This document shows positions 33,279-40,892 of a DNA stretch of 42,934 nt, piece after piece (the first letter of the stretch is position 1; every line of letters starts with the position of its first letter). The stretch is from a virus. The position numbers and the translations under genes were made by a program. The stretch lies in the IMG/VR virus record IMGVR_UViG_3300039210_000167, positions 1 through 42,934 of that record; one strand, 5' to 3'. The notes under the pieces are model-generated. The model searched no databases. It saw only the letters and a program-made list of their open reading frames with translations, and was not told where the DNA came from.

Positions 33279-33797
33279 CTACTTGAACGCCTTCTTGCCG
33301 CCGGCCTTCGCAGGTCCTGACTTCTTCGGTCCGCCACCTGACTTCTTCGGCGAGGAGCCACCACTGCCGTTCAGCGACCAGATGCCCTCGACCTGGTTCT
33401 GCTCGCGCCCCTCGTACTTGCGCTTCGACAGCTGAACCTTGACGGGCAGGCCGACCATCTCAGGATTGGTGACGATGAGATCGCCGTTGTCGCCTTCCTC
33501 TGCGTCGATGTCCAGGTTCTCGACGTACAGGTCCAGATTCTCAAGGTACTGCTTGGTGATGCCGAGCGCCTTCGGTGATGTTGACATAACCATCCAGACC
33601 TTACGCCCCTCCACGTCACCAGCGTCTTCCTTCGTCTCCAGTGCTTCCTGGATGTCGATCTCGACGTTGATATAGGGGAACTTGTCCTCGACGTCCACGT
33701 TCCGCAGCGTCGTCTTCGTAATGACTCCACTGTACTCACCAGTGGGCAGGACCTCAAAGTCCTGAACGTCGCTGAAGTCAACTGTAATCCGTGGCAC
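33279..33797 (-). CDS. Probable single-stranded DNA-binding protein (DUF669-like)
   Basis: 172 aa from GTG 33797 with GAGGAGG 6 bases upstream. PRITVDFSDVQDFEVLPTGEYSG, then a beta-rich domain and an acidic stretch (about 100-112), resemble phage DUF669-type proteins. The C-terminus is a flexible Gly/Ser/Lys/Pro tail. It lies directly downstream of the Sak4-like recombinase gene, the usual partner in phage annealing and recombination. Confidence 0.72.
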   Translation of the reverse strand: MPRITVDFSDVQDFEVLPTGEYSGVITKTTLRNVDVEDKFPYINVEIDIQEALETKEDAGDVEGRKVWMVMSTSPKALGITKQYLENLDLYVENLDIDAEEGDNGDLIVTNPEMVGLPVKVQLSKRKYEGREQNQVEGIWSLNGSGGSSPKKSGGGPKKSGPAKAGGKKAFK

Positions 33798-33816
33798 TTG
33801 TAACCTCCTCATTCAT

Positions 33817-34575
33817 CTAGAACTTGTAACCTAGTTGATCGAGCAACAAGGTCATGGTCGGATTGTCGATCTCTTCAGGGGCCTCGATCCCCCAAGCAGT
33901 GCGTACCTTCAGGTCCAACTTCGGGTAGTTCCGTAGGAGAAGGGACCTGTATTCCTTTCCTTCATCCTGCATCTGTGCCATGTACCCCACGGTCTCAAGT
34001 AGGCCTGGGATCTCAAAAGCGCCCTTGCCATACAAGTTAGGCACTACGATCATACCACGCTGCGCGTGTGTGATCTCCTTACCGTGTGCAGTGCAGAAGA
34101 AGTGCAGCGGGAGGTCGCGGAACTCACGTACCAGACGCCGTAGTTGAATCAGTGCCTTGCCGTAATCTTGCTGCTCAACACTGTCCACACTCTTACGCCG
34201 ATCTGCTTCTCCCTCCACAATCGTCTCGATTGCGTAGTTGTGGACCTCTGACGCTGAGTCGAGGCCACAACCTTTCCACCCCTCATCGTTCGTCAGCATC
34301 CTCTGGAACCCCTCATTGAAGTCGTCCCAGTCCCGAACACGTGCAGCGACGAATCGTGCGCCACTTGGTATCGGGTCAGTGACATTCTCCAACTTAGCGA
34401 ACCCAGGCATGCCGTCGAGCGTCTTGGTGCCACCTTCAAAGTCGAACAGGAAGAACGGAGTAAGACGCTCGTCCTCTGCTGCTGTGCCGAGGAACCTTGT
34501 CTTGCCGGCGTTGTACCCGCCGTAGATCAGCGCCTTACACCGGTCCCCTGTATCGACTGACTTCTTAGGAGGCAC
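33817..34575 (-). CDS. Sak4-like RecA-fold recombinase ATPase
   Basis: 252 aa, GTG start with weak ribosome site and 11-base overlap with the gene before it. Walker A is IYGGYNAGKTRFL (about 18-30); Walker B-like FFLFDFEGG and CGLDSASE follow; FFCTAHGKEI fits the sensor region. Proteins of this size and pattern are phage Sak4-type or AAA nucleotide-binding proteins that promote strand annealing with SSB. It probably acts with the DUF669-like protein and Cas4-like nuclease. Confidence 0.8.
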   Translation of the reverse strand: MPPKKSVDTGDRCKALIYGGYNAGKTRFLGTAAEDERLTPFFLFDFEGGTKTLDGMPGFAKLENVTDPIPSGARFVAARVRDWDDFNEGFQRMLTNDEGWKGCGLDSASEVHNYAIETIVEGEADRRKSVDSVEQQDYGKALIQLRRLVREFRDLPLHFFCTAHGKEITHAQRGMIVVPNLYGKGAFEIPGLLETVGYMAQMQDEGKEYRSLLLRNYPKLDLKVRTAWGIEAPEEIDNPTMTLLLDQLGYKF

Positions 34576-34816
34576 TTGTCTCTAGCGCTTCTTTCTGTTC
34601 CGTCAGGCGCTCGATCTCTGCCTGGATGTCTTCCGGCGTCTTGTGCTTCACCGACGCGAACTCATGCGCGTGGTTCTGCGCGTACAGCATGCACCCCTTG
34701 TTGGAGTTGTTCATCCCTGCAGCGTGAACCCACGCAGCGATGAACGCAGGATCATCTGCCTCTGCACCAATCAGTTCCCTGTACTCCTCGGGGATCGGAT
34801 TATCCTTCTTCGCCAT
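34565..34816 (-). CDS. Small helical hypothetical protein, 83 aa
   Basis: AAGGAGAC upstream of ATG 34816. Residues 1-45 (IPEEYRELIGAEADDPAFIAA) look helical; the C-terminal 30 residues form a coiled coil (EDIQAEIERLTEQKEALE). It overlaps genes on both sides in the recombination operon and may be a small accessory subunit. No family recognised. Confidence 0.65.
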   Translation of the reverse strand: MAKKDNPIPEEYRELIGAEADDPAFIAAWVHAAGMNNSNKGCMLYAQNHAHEFASVKHKTPEDIQAEIERLTEQKEALETSAS

Positions 34817-35987
34817 CTGTCTCCTTCCCTACCCTCGCGACCACGTCGTCCGGGATTGTGTGCCGTGGTTGCTTCTTCCGATACATGGATGCCTTGATCC
34901 CTTCTGCATCGGAACCATCCTCCATCGCATTACATATCGGCACCATCGAGCAGTACCGACACGTTGTCTGCGAAGGACTTGGGTAACGCTCTTCCTCATC
35001 TGCAAGCGCACGTACCATGTCTGTGTGCTCACGAGCGAGGTGGCGCTCAAAACTCTTCACGTGCTGCAGGTTCCTACCTACGTTGTCTGACCTTGGGAAG
35101 AAGCGCGACCAGCGCGCCTCGCGTAGGAACTCAATGAACTCTGCATAGTCAGCCTCGTCCTGTCCTGTCTCTCTGACTGCGTCCAAGAACAGATCGTGTG
35201 TTGTCCTCTGTGCCTTGTCCACGGACAACTTTCCACTGACAAGGATCTTTGGGGGCTTAGGTGGGTCTTTGAGCAGGACATTATACATGGCGCCTCGTGG
35301 CAACTCACCAGTCATCCTCCACCAGATGTAGCAGTACCCGGTCAACTGATCGTCAACCTCAAGCACACGCCAGTTAGGTGCCGAGGCGTAGTTCTTGTGG
35401 TCAACGATCCAGATGCCATCGGTGCGCTGCACGACGAGGTCGATTCTGCCTGAGAGTAGTCCTCCTGTGGCACCACCGTTTGCATCCAGAATGTCGATGA
35501 AGTAGCGTTCCTCCACCGTAATGTTCTCGCGCCAAGCGTCGAACCCGACGCCGACGTCTACGACCTTGTCGAAGAAGGGGTGTGCGCGGTCGTGGCGGTC
35601 GTAGTACTTGAGCATCTGGAGACCTTTGAGTCGATGCTCCTCCCACTCCTCCTGGACGTCAGCGTACAGCGAACCAAGTTCCCGGGCCATCTTGTTGTCC
35701 TCGATCTCCCATGCCTTCTGGAACATATCGAGTGTGGCCTGCAGGTCGCGTTCACTGCGGTAGTAGGTGTCTAGCGCGTCGTGCATCACTGATCCGAAGA
35801 TGAGCGGAAACGACACGCCTGTTGCTGACTCCAGCAACTCGATGTTCTCCAGGTACCACATCCGACGACACGTGCGGAACGAGGCACGCTCGGTTACTGT
35901 GGTGTGGAAGATATCTCCAGGAGTGGGACTTTCAACGGCTCCCCTTGGTGCCTTGGTCCCACCCCTGGATCCTTTGAATGTGCTCAT
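34800..35987 (-). CDS. Cas4/RecB-like PD-(D/E)XK exonuclease
   Basis: 395 aa, ATGA overlap with the RuvC-like gene. The nuclease core has FGSVMHDALD (GxxxH), SGRIDLVV (catalytic Asp) and WIVDHKNYAS (D-x-K). One Cys in FRTCRRMW and three near the C-terminus in TTCRYCSMVPIC form the iron-sulfur cluster of Cas4/AddB-type nucleases. It likely resects DNA ends to feed the adjacent recombinase. Confidence 0.87.
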   Translation of the reverse strand: MSTFKGSRGGTKAPRGAVESPTPGDIFHTTVTERASFRTCRRMWYLENIELLESATGVSFPLIFGSVMHDALDTYYRSERDLQATLDMFQKAWEIEDNKMARELGSLYADVQEEWEEHRLKGLQMLKYYDRHDRAHPFFDKVVDVGVGFDAWRENITVEERYFIDILDANGGATGGLLSGRIDLVVQRTDGIWIVDHKNYASAPNWRVLEVDDQLTGYCYIWWRMTGELPRGAMYNVLLKDPPKPPKILVSGKLSVDKAQRTTHDLFLDAVRETGQDEADYAEFIEFLREARWSRFFPRSDNVGRNLQHVKSFERHLAREHTDMVRALADEEERYPSPSQTTCRYCSMVPICNAMEDGSDAEGIKASMYRKKQPRHTIPDDVVARVGKETDGEEG

Positions 35988-36412
35988 GCCTTCACGTTAG
36001 TCGATGTCCGTCGAGTATTCAACCACCATTGCAAAATCCGGTAAGAGTCACGTTCATGGGTCGTACTCGGTTTGAAGTCAGCAGGGAGAGGGTGAGTCCC
36101 GAACCGTGGTTTCCACTGCGCAGGCGTTACCCAATCCGTGTTCGCCTTGAACGTAACCTTTGCTGCAGTGATAAGCGTACTCAACTTGCCACCAAGTTCT
36201 CCTCTGACGTTCTCTATCACAGGTGCCTCTATGACTACGTGTGACGGAAGGTAACGCTGAACGAGCGACTGGAAGGCAGCAACAAGGCTACTCGTCACAT
36301 CATTGTTCTCAGGCCACCCGACCGTCCCACGGGCAACAAGTTCCTCTGTTACTGTGTCACGGACACACCATCCAGTAGTGATCCCAAGGTCAAGGGACAT
36401 AACACGTGTCAA
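35984..36412 (-). CDS. RuvC-like Holliday junction resolvase
   Basis: 142 aa from TTG 36412 with AGGAGG 5 bases upstream. VMSLDLGITTGWCV carries the first catalytic Asp of the RNase H-like fold, and HVVIEAPV the Glu; a C-terminal HERDSYRILQWWL contains a further acidic residue. Similar phage proteins resolve recombination branches before packaging. It begins the recombination operon after the 36443-36653 gap. Confidence 0.8.
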   Translation of the reverse strand: MTRVMSLDLGITTGWCVRDTVTEELVARGTVGWPENNDVTSSLVAAFQSLVQRYLPSHVVIEAPVIENVRGELGGKLSTLITAAKVTFKANTDWVTPAQWKPRFGTHPLPADFKPSTTHERDSYRILQWWLNTRRTSTNVKA

Positions 36413-36442
36413 ACGATCCTCCTCAGCATCAGACGACCACAC

Positions 36443-36653
36443 GTAACGGTCGCTAACGTCATGCTAGGAATGGGCATGAACGAGCATAGGCGCTGCCAGG
36501 ATCGCCGCCTTAGCGACGAGCGTGTGCAGTCGTGCGCGGTATGACGCAACGAGGCAGTGGCAGGCATCGAGCAAGCGTTGAGTAGGCGGCGCAGCGGGGA
36601 CGAACCGCCCACACATTAGCGGGCACGCGAGACGCTGTGGTGTGTTGCGCCGC
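36443..36653. other. Non-coding gap with repeat B and large hairpin
   Basis: Frames in this gap have no ribosome site and look non-coding. The gap contains the dispersed repeat copy B (36485-36534) and an inverted repeat with 17-bp arms at its right end. It probably carries the promoter and regulatory sequence for the leftward recombination operon, though no clear -35/-10 pair was found. Confidence 0.5.
36485..36534. repeat. Dispersed intergenic repeat, copy B
   Basis: Consensus with copy C: TAGGCGCT, about ten variable bases, a GC-rich block ending AGCG, four bases, GCGTGTGCAGTCGTG. About three quarters of bases match across 50 bp by eye. Confidence 0.6.
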
Positions 36654-36662
36654 CTACTCAAC
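36577..36662. repeat. Inverted repeat with perfect 17-bp arms
   Basis: GTTGAGTAGGCGGCGCA (36577-36593) and TGCGCCGCCTACTCAAC (36646-36662) are exact complements enclosing 52 bases. On the minus strand the first arm spans the last codons and stop of the gene ending at 36654. No T-run follows, so it is an unusual terminator, a structured RNA or a protein site. Confidence 0.75.
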
Positions 36663-36902
36663 GGTTGCCTTCTTCTTCACACTGATCCGCACCTCAGTGG
36701 TCGTGTCCTCTACTCCTACTTCCTCTCCAAGTGCGCGCTGTGCGAGTGCGCCTGCCAAAGGGGTCTTGATGAACTTCTTGCCGTGCATCTTCAGCAACTT
36801 CTCGTAAGCGTTCTGAGCATGAGGGATCGGCATGTTTGCGATCCTCATCTGTTCCCGTTGTGACTCAGAGAAGTAGTGCGTCGTGCTGTTCAGATCTTGC
36901 AT
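36654..36902 (-). CDS. Small basic hypothetical protein, 82 aa
   Basis: GGAGG 6 bases before ATG 36902 and a promoter further upstream. It is helical and basic (HAQNAYEKLLKMHGKKFIKT, ending SVKKKATVE). It may bind DNA or RNA, but no domain is recognised. Transcribed alone between two hairpin elements. Confidence 0.68.
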   Translation of the reverse strand: MQDLNSTTHYFSESQREQMRIANMPIPHAQNAYEKLLKMHGKKFIKTPLAGALAQRALGEEVGVEDTTTEVRISVKKKATVE

Positions 36903-36939
36903 TGCGCGCCTCCAAAGTTAACGTGCGTCGTCGTGTCAC

Positions 36940-36969
36940 ACGTTAGTTGAGGGTACGGGCAGTTGTCAA
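36940..36969 (-). promoter_or_regulatory. Promoter for 36902 gene, inside an inverted repeat
   Basis: On the minus strand TTGACA (36969-36964), 18-base spacer, TAACGT (36945-36940). A perfect 12-bp inverted repeat GGGTACGGGCAG (36951-36962) / CTGCCCGTACCC (36977-36988) straddles the -35 box and could act as operator or as terminator of the upstream gene. Confidence 0.6.
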
Positions 36970-37002
36970 GTAGCTTCTGCCCGTACCCGTTTACTGCAGC
37001 GT

Positions 37003-37518
37003 CTAGTGGAAGTATCCCGCGCATGGCGGGAACGTGTTGGGCCACTGCCCGCTCATGTACGAGTACGAGTACCCGTGCTGAGCAGCGACGCCATCCGCTA
37101 GTGCGATCTGTGCTGCTGGCGAAAGGAGCGCAGCGTTGCTGACGCCGCCCCAACCTGCTGTCATCTGCAACCCACCGTAGTACCCGTTGCCTGTCTGTGA
37201 GTTCCAGGCACCCTCTCGATTGTGGATGCAGACCCATCCGTCGTAGTGACTGAACTGTGGTGCAGGGTGCATCACAGCGTAGGTCTGGTTGTACTCCTTC
37301 GTGAGCCACTTCTGCGCTGCACACGCCCAGTGCTTGCTCGCGTGCCGTCCGTGGTTGCAGACGTACCAAGCGTGTGCGAGGTTCTCCTTCTGAGATGCAG
37401 CAATACATCTCAGTGCGTGACACTTCGGATGTGTCACCAACCCTTGCCCCTGCGCCGATCCTGAGAACGCCGCCGACGCAGCGATCAATAGCGCCAGTGC
37501 CGTGAGATGACGAATCAT
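37003..37518 (-). CDS. Secreted Rpf/transglycosylase-like protein, 171 aa
   Basis: GGAGG before ATG 37518. Signal peptide MIRHLTALALLIAASAAF with a likely cut after SAQG. Several cysteines (CHALRC, YVCNH, WACAA) suggest disulfides. Residues about 93-170 have WVCIHNREGAWN, GNGYYGGLQM and ADGVAAQHG, the pattern of resuscitation-promoting factor and transglycosylase-like lysozyme folds, with Glu in NREGAW as probable catalytic residue. It would act on peptidoglycan outside the cell. It lies in the leftward genes, away from the CHAP lysin. Confidence 0.82.
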   Translation of the reverse strand: MIRHLTALALLIAASAAFSGSAQGQGLVTHPKCHALRCIAASQKENLAHAWYVCNHGRHASKHWACAAQKWLTKEYNQTYAVMHPAPQFSHYDGWVCIHNREGAWNSQTGNGYYGGLQMTAGWGGVSNAALLSPAAQIALADGVAAQHGYSYSYMSGQWPNTFPPCAGYFH

Positions 37519-37554
37519 CTACGCACCTCCTGGTTAGTTGATCGTGTGAACGTA

Positions 37555-37902
37555 TCATAGTTTTTCTGGCCTAACATAGGTTGTTAGGAGGTACTGTAGT
37601 TTCTCCTTCTTAGGAGTCACAAGCTGAAGTTCAGCAAGGATCTTCAAACCCCTCCTATTGCCTATACACAGGTCATAGCAGACCTTGTGGTGCTCCTCTT
37701 CAAGATAGGGTCTGTTATTACCACAGTAGTAAGTAATCCCAAGTTCATCTAGAATTTCCTTGCATCTGTCAAGTAGTGGAACACAAGTATTAGTTATAAC
37801 TAGACGACGGTTCCACCTACCTGCATGGTCCTGTGAGCAGACTACAGACCCTTCCCCGTCAATGATCCCAGCCAGGTATGCCTTTTTCTCTTGAATGTTC
37901 AT
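37555..37902 (-). CDS. Free-standing LAGLIDADG homing endonuclease-like protein, 115 aa
   Basis: ATG 37902; no clear ribosome site. YLAGIIDGEGSV (about residues 9-20) is a single LAGLIDADG motif with its catalytic Asp, so it would act as a dimer, though it is shorter than usual enzymes. The rest (VITNTCVPLLDRCKEIL, KILAELQLVTPKKEKLQ) matches the fold. DNA is AT-rich (33-45% GC in sampled lines), unlike its neighbours, a sign of recent transfer. Confidence 0.82.
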   Translation of the reverse strand: MNIQEKKAYLAGIIDGEGSVVCSQDHAGRWNRRLVITNTCVPLLDRCKEILDELGITYYCGNNRPYLEEEHHKVCYDLCIGNRRGLKILAELQLVTPKKEKLQYLLTTYVRPEKL

Positions 37903-37934
37903 AACTTGAATTGTACCCGTGGGAGGAGTGTAAT

Positions 37935-38153
37935 CTAAAGAACAGACTTGGTGTGCAGTGACCACCACGCCTGACGCCAAGTGTTCCGGGCGTTGGCTTG
38001 GGCCTCACCCCTGTTCTCACCGGTCGCGAAGACCCTCAGCGAGTCACGAACGTCAGGCCGACGTCCGTAGGCCTCACACATGAAGATTTCCTCTCCCTCT
38101 TCCGTCCAGTACTGCTTAGCGTGCGTCACTGCTGTAGGTTCTGGCGCTTGCAT
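37935..38153 (-). CDS. Small hypothetical protein, 72 aa
   Basis: TAATG overlap with the upstream gene. Central part WTEEGEEIFMCEAYGRRPDVRD, C-terminal Trp-rich WRQAWWSLHTK. Coupled to the preceding gene. No family recognised. Confidence 0.6.
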   Translation of the reverse strand: MQAPEPTAVTHAKQYWTEEGEEIFMCEAYGRRPDVRDSLRVFATGENRGEAQANARNTWRQAWWSLHTKSVL

Positions 38154-38362
38154 TAGGAACTCCTATCTTCTGCGAATGGAAGTGCAACGGTACGGAGTGA
38201 GGGAGGGAGATCGTTCAGCGTCCCTGTCACGAGGAACGTGTGTACTGCGCAGTCAAGTACGTCTGGGGGCATCCTAGGTCCACACTCTGTCACCATCAGG
38301 AGCGCTAGCATTGCCCGGGTGTGGTGGTCGGGCACGACCAGCATGCTGCACTTGTCACACAT
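38153..38362 (-). CDS. Small protein with N-terminal CxxC, 69 aa
   Basis: ATG 38362 with GGAGG 9 bases upstream; it overlaps the helicase stop. MCDKCSMLVVPDHHTRAM suggests a small metal site with two Cys and two His, followed by a helical segment. Function unknown. Confidence 0.62.
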   Translation of the reverse strand: MCDKCSMLVVPDHHTRAMLALLMVTECGPRMPPDVLDCAVHTFLVTGTLNDLPPSLRTVALPFAEDRSS

Positions 38363-40172
38363 TCTGGCTCTCCTCCCACTCAGTGATGTAGTTAGCACCA
38401 ATTGAGCGGAGGATCTTCATGAGGTCTGAACCTGTCACTTTCGCCATGTCTGGCAACTTGCCGGCGAGGTTCATCTCAACGAAGTCATCGACAGTTCCAC
38501 GACATCTGAGGACACGGCAGCGGACGTTATGGTTAAATCCAGCAAGTTTTCCTCGCGCTCCAGCATAACGATGAAGACTCTGGAACCATGCGTCTGAGTC
38601 CCACGTCTTATCAAGGTAGATGACATCCCGGACATTAGCGAGTGTATGACCATACTTGCCTACGCCAATTGAGAGAATGAGAACGTGAACATCACCGCGC
38701 TTGAAGTCCTCGATAATTGTATCTGCATTCTTGTTTCCTCCCTGCACGAGTTCAACACGCTGTCCCTTGAGGTCGCCCTTTGAGAACATCGTCTTGATCC
38801 TCTGGTACAGCGCATCACCACCAGGTCGATGGTGCGACCAGATGAGTAGGGGGTAGATGACGTCTCCTGTCTCAAGTGCAGAACAGATGAAGTCAGCCTT
38901 GGTCGACTCATCAGGCCAGTGCTGTCCTGTCGTCTCAAGGTTCTTGAGATTGGACGTGACCTGCTGGAGTCGGATGAGTTGTGAGATTACTGCAGTGACG
39001 TCCACTCGGGAGTCAGCATTCTCTGCCAACTCGTGCATCCAGATGTCCATGAGATCGTCATGGGCCTTTTTCTGTCGCTTCGTCAGAGGAAGTTCGATGT
39101 CTTGGAAGACGACCTTCGGCAGGTCCTCAAAGACTTCCTCTTGGTTGCGGACGAACATCAGTTCAGGGAACTGCTCATGCAACTCCATTCCGTGCCTCGA
39201 CCCAACGATCTCACCCGAGGACCACGGTGTCGTCTCTACAACACAGAACTCGTTTGCGAACCTCCAGAACGATGAGAAGTAATCAGGTTCAGCGATCTGC
39301 AACTGCTGCCAGATGTCGCTGTTGTCATGCGTCGTTGGTGCACCTGACAGGAGGAAGGTCTGGGACGCCTTTGAGCCCAACGACTTGACGACCTGAGATC
39401 GCTTCGACTTGCGGTTCTTGTATAGGACACTCTCATCCAAGATCAGAACGTCCCACTCCTGGTCGAAGGTTGGGTCGAGGAGACCGGTCACACGAAGCGG
39501 TGCACCTTCTGCTGCACGCTTCCTCTCAAACAGTACCTCTGGATTTGTGACGCCCCATACTGCCTCGCCTGCCATACTGCGGTTCCCAGTACCTATGAGT
39601 TCGGCGTGGTTCCACTCTGACCACTTCTCGATCTCACGCTTCCAGTTGTGGACGAGTGCCTTCGGGCAGACGACGAGGAAGTGGGGCGACGCAATGTTCT
39701 TGCGTCGTGCGTACAGATCAGCAGCGACGATGCCTGTGGGCGTCTTGCCAAGGCCTGGCGACAGGACCATCATCTTGCCGTTGTACCCTCGCGTGACCAT
39801 GGCGTGCACTGCCTGGACCTGGTACGGGTACAGGTTCTTGAACGTCGGGTGGGCGTGCCCCCACTCGTCCATGATCTGAGCAGCGTGCTCTACAGACACG
39901 TCCCATGAGTCGATGAGGTTGCGCACGTCTCGACTCAGTTTAGCCTTCGGATCATAGTCGATGATCTTGCGGGCCATTCGCTCAATGCGTGGCAGGCGCC
40001 AGCACTTGTGCTTGCCGTCCCACCTACCGCTCCATTCTTTTACCTCAGGTGATGGGTAAAAGGTTGGTGAGTAAAAAATCCAGCGGCCTTCAACCCATGC
40101 GTCATACTCTCTCTTCTTTTCTTTAGGTACCTTTCCTGAGTCCTTGAATTGCTTCCACGCTGAAGTACTCAT
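38355..40172 (-). CDS. SNF2-type DNA helicase/translocase
   Basis: 605 aa from ATG 40172 (ATGA overlap with the HNH gene). The N-terminal 110 residues include a SHARPIN-like WDGKHKCWRLP segment. Helicase motifs: YPYQVQAVHAM, LSPGLGKTPTG (Walker A), LVVCPKALVHNW, LILDESVLYKN (motif II DES), LLSGAPTTHD, and C-terminal LILSIGVGKYGHTL, VIYLDKTWD and SLHRYAGARG. Similar proteins serve in phage replication or recombination remodelling. Confidence 0.88.
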   Translation of the reverse strand: MSTSAWKQFKDSGKVPKEKKREYDAWVEGRWIFYSPTFYPSPEVKEWSGRWDGKHKCWRLPRIERMARKIIDYDPKAKLSRDVRNLIDSWDVSVEHAAQIMDEWGHAHPTFKNLYPYQVQAVHAMVTRGYNGKMMVLSPGLGKTPTGIVAADLYARRKNIASPHFLVVCPKALVHNWKREIEKWSEWNHAELIGTGNRSMAGEAVWGVTNPEVLFERKRAAEGAPLRVTGLLDPTFDQEWDVLILDESVLYKNRKSKRSQVVKSLGSKASQTFLLSGAPTTHDNSDIWQQLQIAEPDYFSSFWRFANEFCVVETTPWSSGEIVGSRHGMELHEQFPELMFVRNQEEVFEDLPKVVFQDIELPLTKRQKKAHDDLMDIWMHELAENADSRVDVTAVISQLIRLQQVTSNLKNLETTGQHWPDESTKADFICSALETGDVIYPLLIWSHHRPGGDALYQRIKTMFSKGDLKGQRVELVQGGNKNADTIIEDFKRGDVHVLILSIGVGKYGHTLANVRDVIYLDKTWDSDAWFQSLHRYAGARGKLAGFNHNVRCRVLRCRGTVDDFVEMNLAGKLPDMAKVTGSDLMKILRSIGANYITEWEESQNV

Positions 40173-40561
40173 AGAATCAACCTGTTTTCTCTCCTCTGCC
40201 AGGTACGGGCAAGATGACAATTCCCACAGACAAGATCACACTTATCCATTTCTTTGAGTATCCTCTCCCAGGTCCAACTATTCCAGGTGTTGGTTTTGTC
40301 AGCCCTGCCTCTACAAGGTACATGGTCAAATTGCATCTTGTAGTGAGAAAAGTAACCTCCGCAGTCCTCACAGGGGAATAGTTCTTTACTGTGACAAATG
40401 ATCCTAAGTTTTTCTCTAGCTTTTGCCTGCACTTCTGCAGACTCACACGCCTTGCACATTGCTGTTCTACCTGTAGAGGAATATCTGTTAACATAAAACT
40501 CCTCTAGTGGTTTCTCAACAATACACCTAGTGCACTCTTTAGTTCTAACTGCCACTGTCAC
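40169..40561 (-). CDS. HNH homing endonuclease, 130 aa
   Basis: GTG 40561 at a TAGTG overlap, with GGAGG 8 bases upstream. Two N-terminal CxxC pairs (CTRCI, CKACE) precede a phage HNH domain: CEDCGGYF, MQFDHVPCRG and DLVCGNCHLART. AT-rich (about 42% GC in a sampled line), unlike neighbours, and wedged between the helicase and a zinc-ribbon gene, as for mobile free-standing endonucleases. Confidence 0.87.
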   Translation of the reverse strand: MTVAVRTKECTRCIVEKPLEEFYVNRYSSTGRTAMCKACESAEVQAKAREKLRIICHSKELFPCEDCGGYFSHYKMQFDHVPCRGRADKTNTWNSWTWERILKEMDKCDLVCGNCHLARTWQRRENRLIL

Positions 40562-40785
40562 TAGACGTTCCTCCCGTGCTTCCTCTTCTTCTGCGTAGCG
40601 GTGATCGACCGCACACGCGCCCGTAGCAGGCGACGGTCCTCGATGGTGTACGTAGTAGTCGCCTTGCGCACAAGCGCCGCCTTAGCGACCTTCTGTGCAG
40701 GCGCTGCTGGGTCGCTGCCACACGTCTTGCACGTGACACGTCCCGGGAACTTCGCTCCACACGTGCGACAGATTGGAGTTGTCAT
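40561..40785 (-). CDS. Small zinc-ribbon protein, 74 aa
   Basis: GGGAGG before ATG 40785. CRTCGAKF and CKTCGSD form a zinc-binding ribbon, then an Ala/Lys-rich segment and basic C-terminus (QKKRKHGRN). A nucleic-acid-binding or regulatory role is likely. It has its own promoter. Confidence 0.72.
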   Translation of the reverse strand: MTTPICRTCGAKFPGRVTCKTCGSDPAAPAQKVAKAALVRKATTTYTIEDRRLLRARVRSITATQKKRKHGRNV

Positions 40786-40824
40786 TCGCGTGCCTCCCTT
40801 TCATCGTTTTTCGTCGTCAGCGAT

Positions 40825-40853
40825 ACGATACGTGAACGGGCGCCCAGTATCAA
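40825..40853 (-). promoter_or_regulatory. Promoter for 40785 gene with inverted repeat
   Basis: Minus strand TTGATA (40853-40848), 17-base spacer, TATCGT (40830-40825). AACGGGCGC (40835-40843) and GCGCCCGTT (40877-40885) form a 9-bp inverted repeat around the -35 box, and a second TTGATA lies 22 bases upstream. Confidence 0.55.
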
Positions 40854-40892
40854 CCGGTTACTGCGGTATCAACTGAGCGCCCGTTGGCGTTG

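Noticed and set aside
36409-36661. Minus-strand frames across the 36443-36653 gap
   Set aside because: Arg/Ser/Leu-rich, no ribosome site, and the shared sequence with 25206 keeps no common reading frame of useful length.
36577-36662. Possible tRNA in the large hairpin (GGTTCGTCC on the minus strand)
   Set aside because: The T-loop lacks the conserved A, the outer stem is 17 bp rather than 7, and no D-arm or anticodon arm fits.
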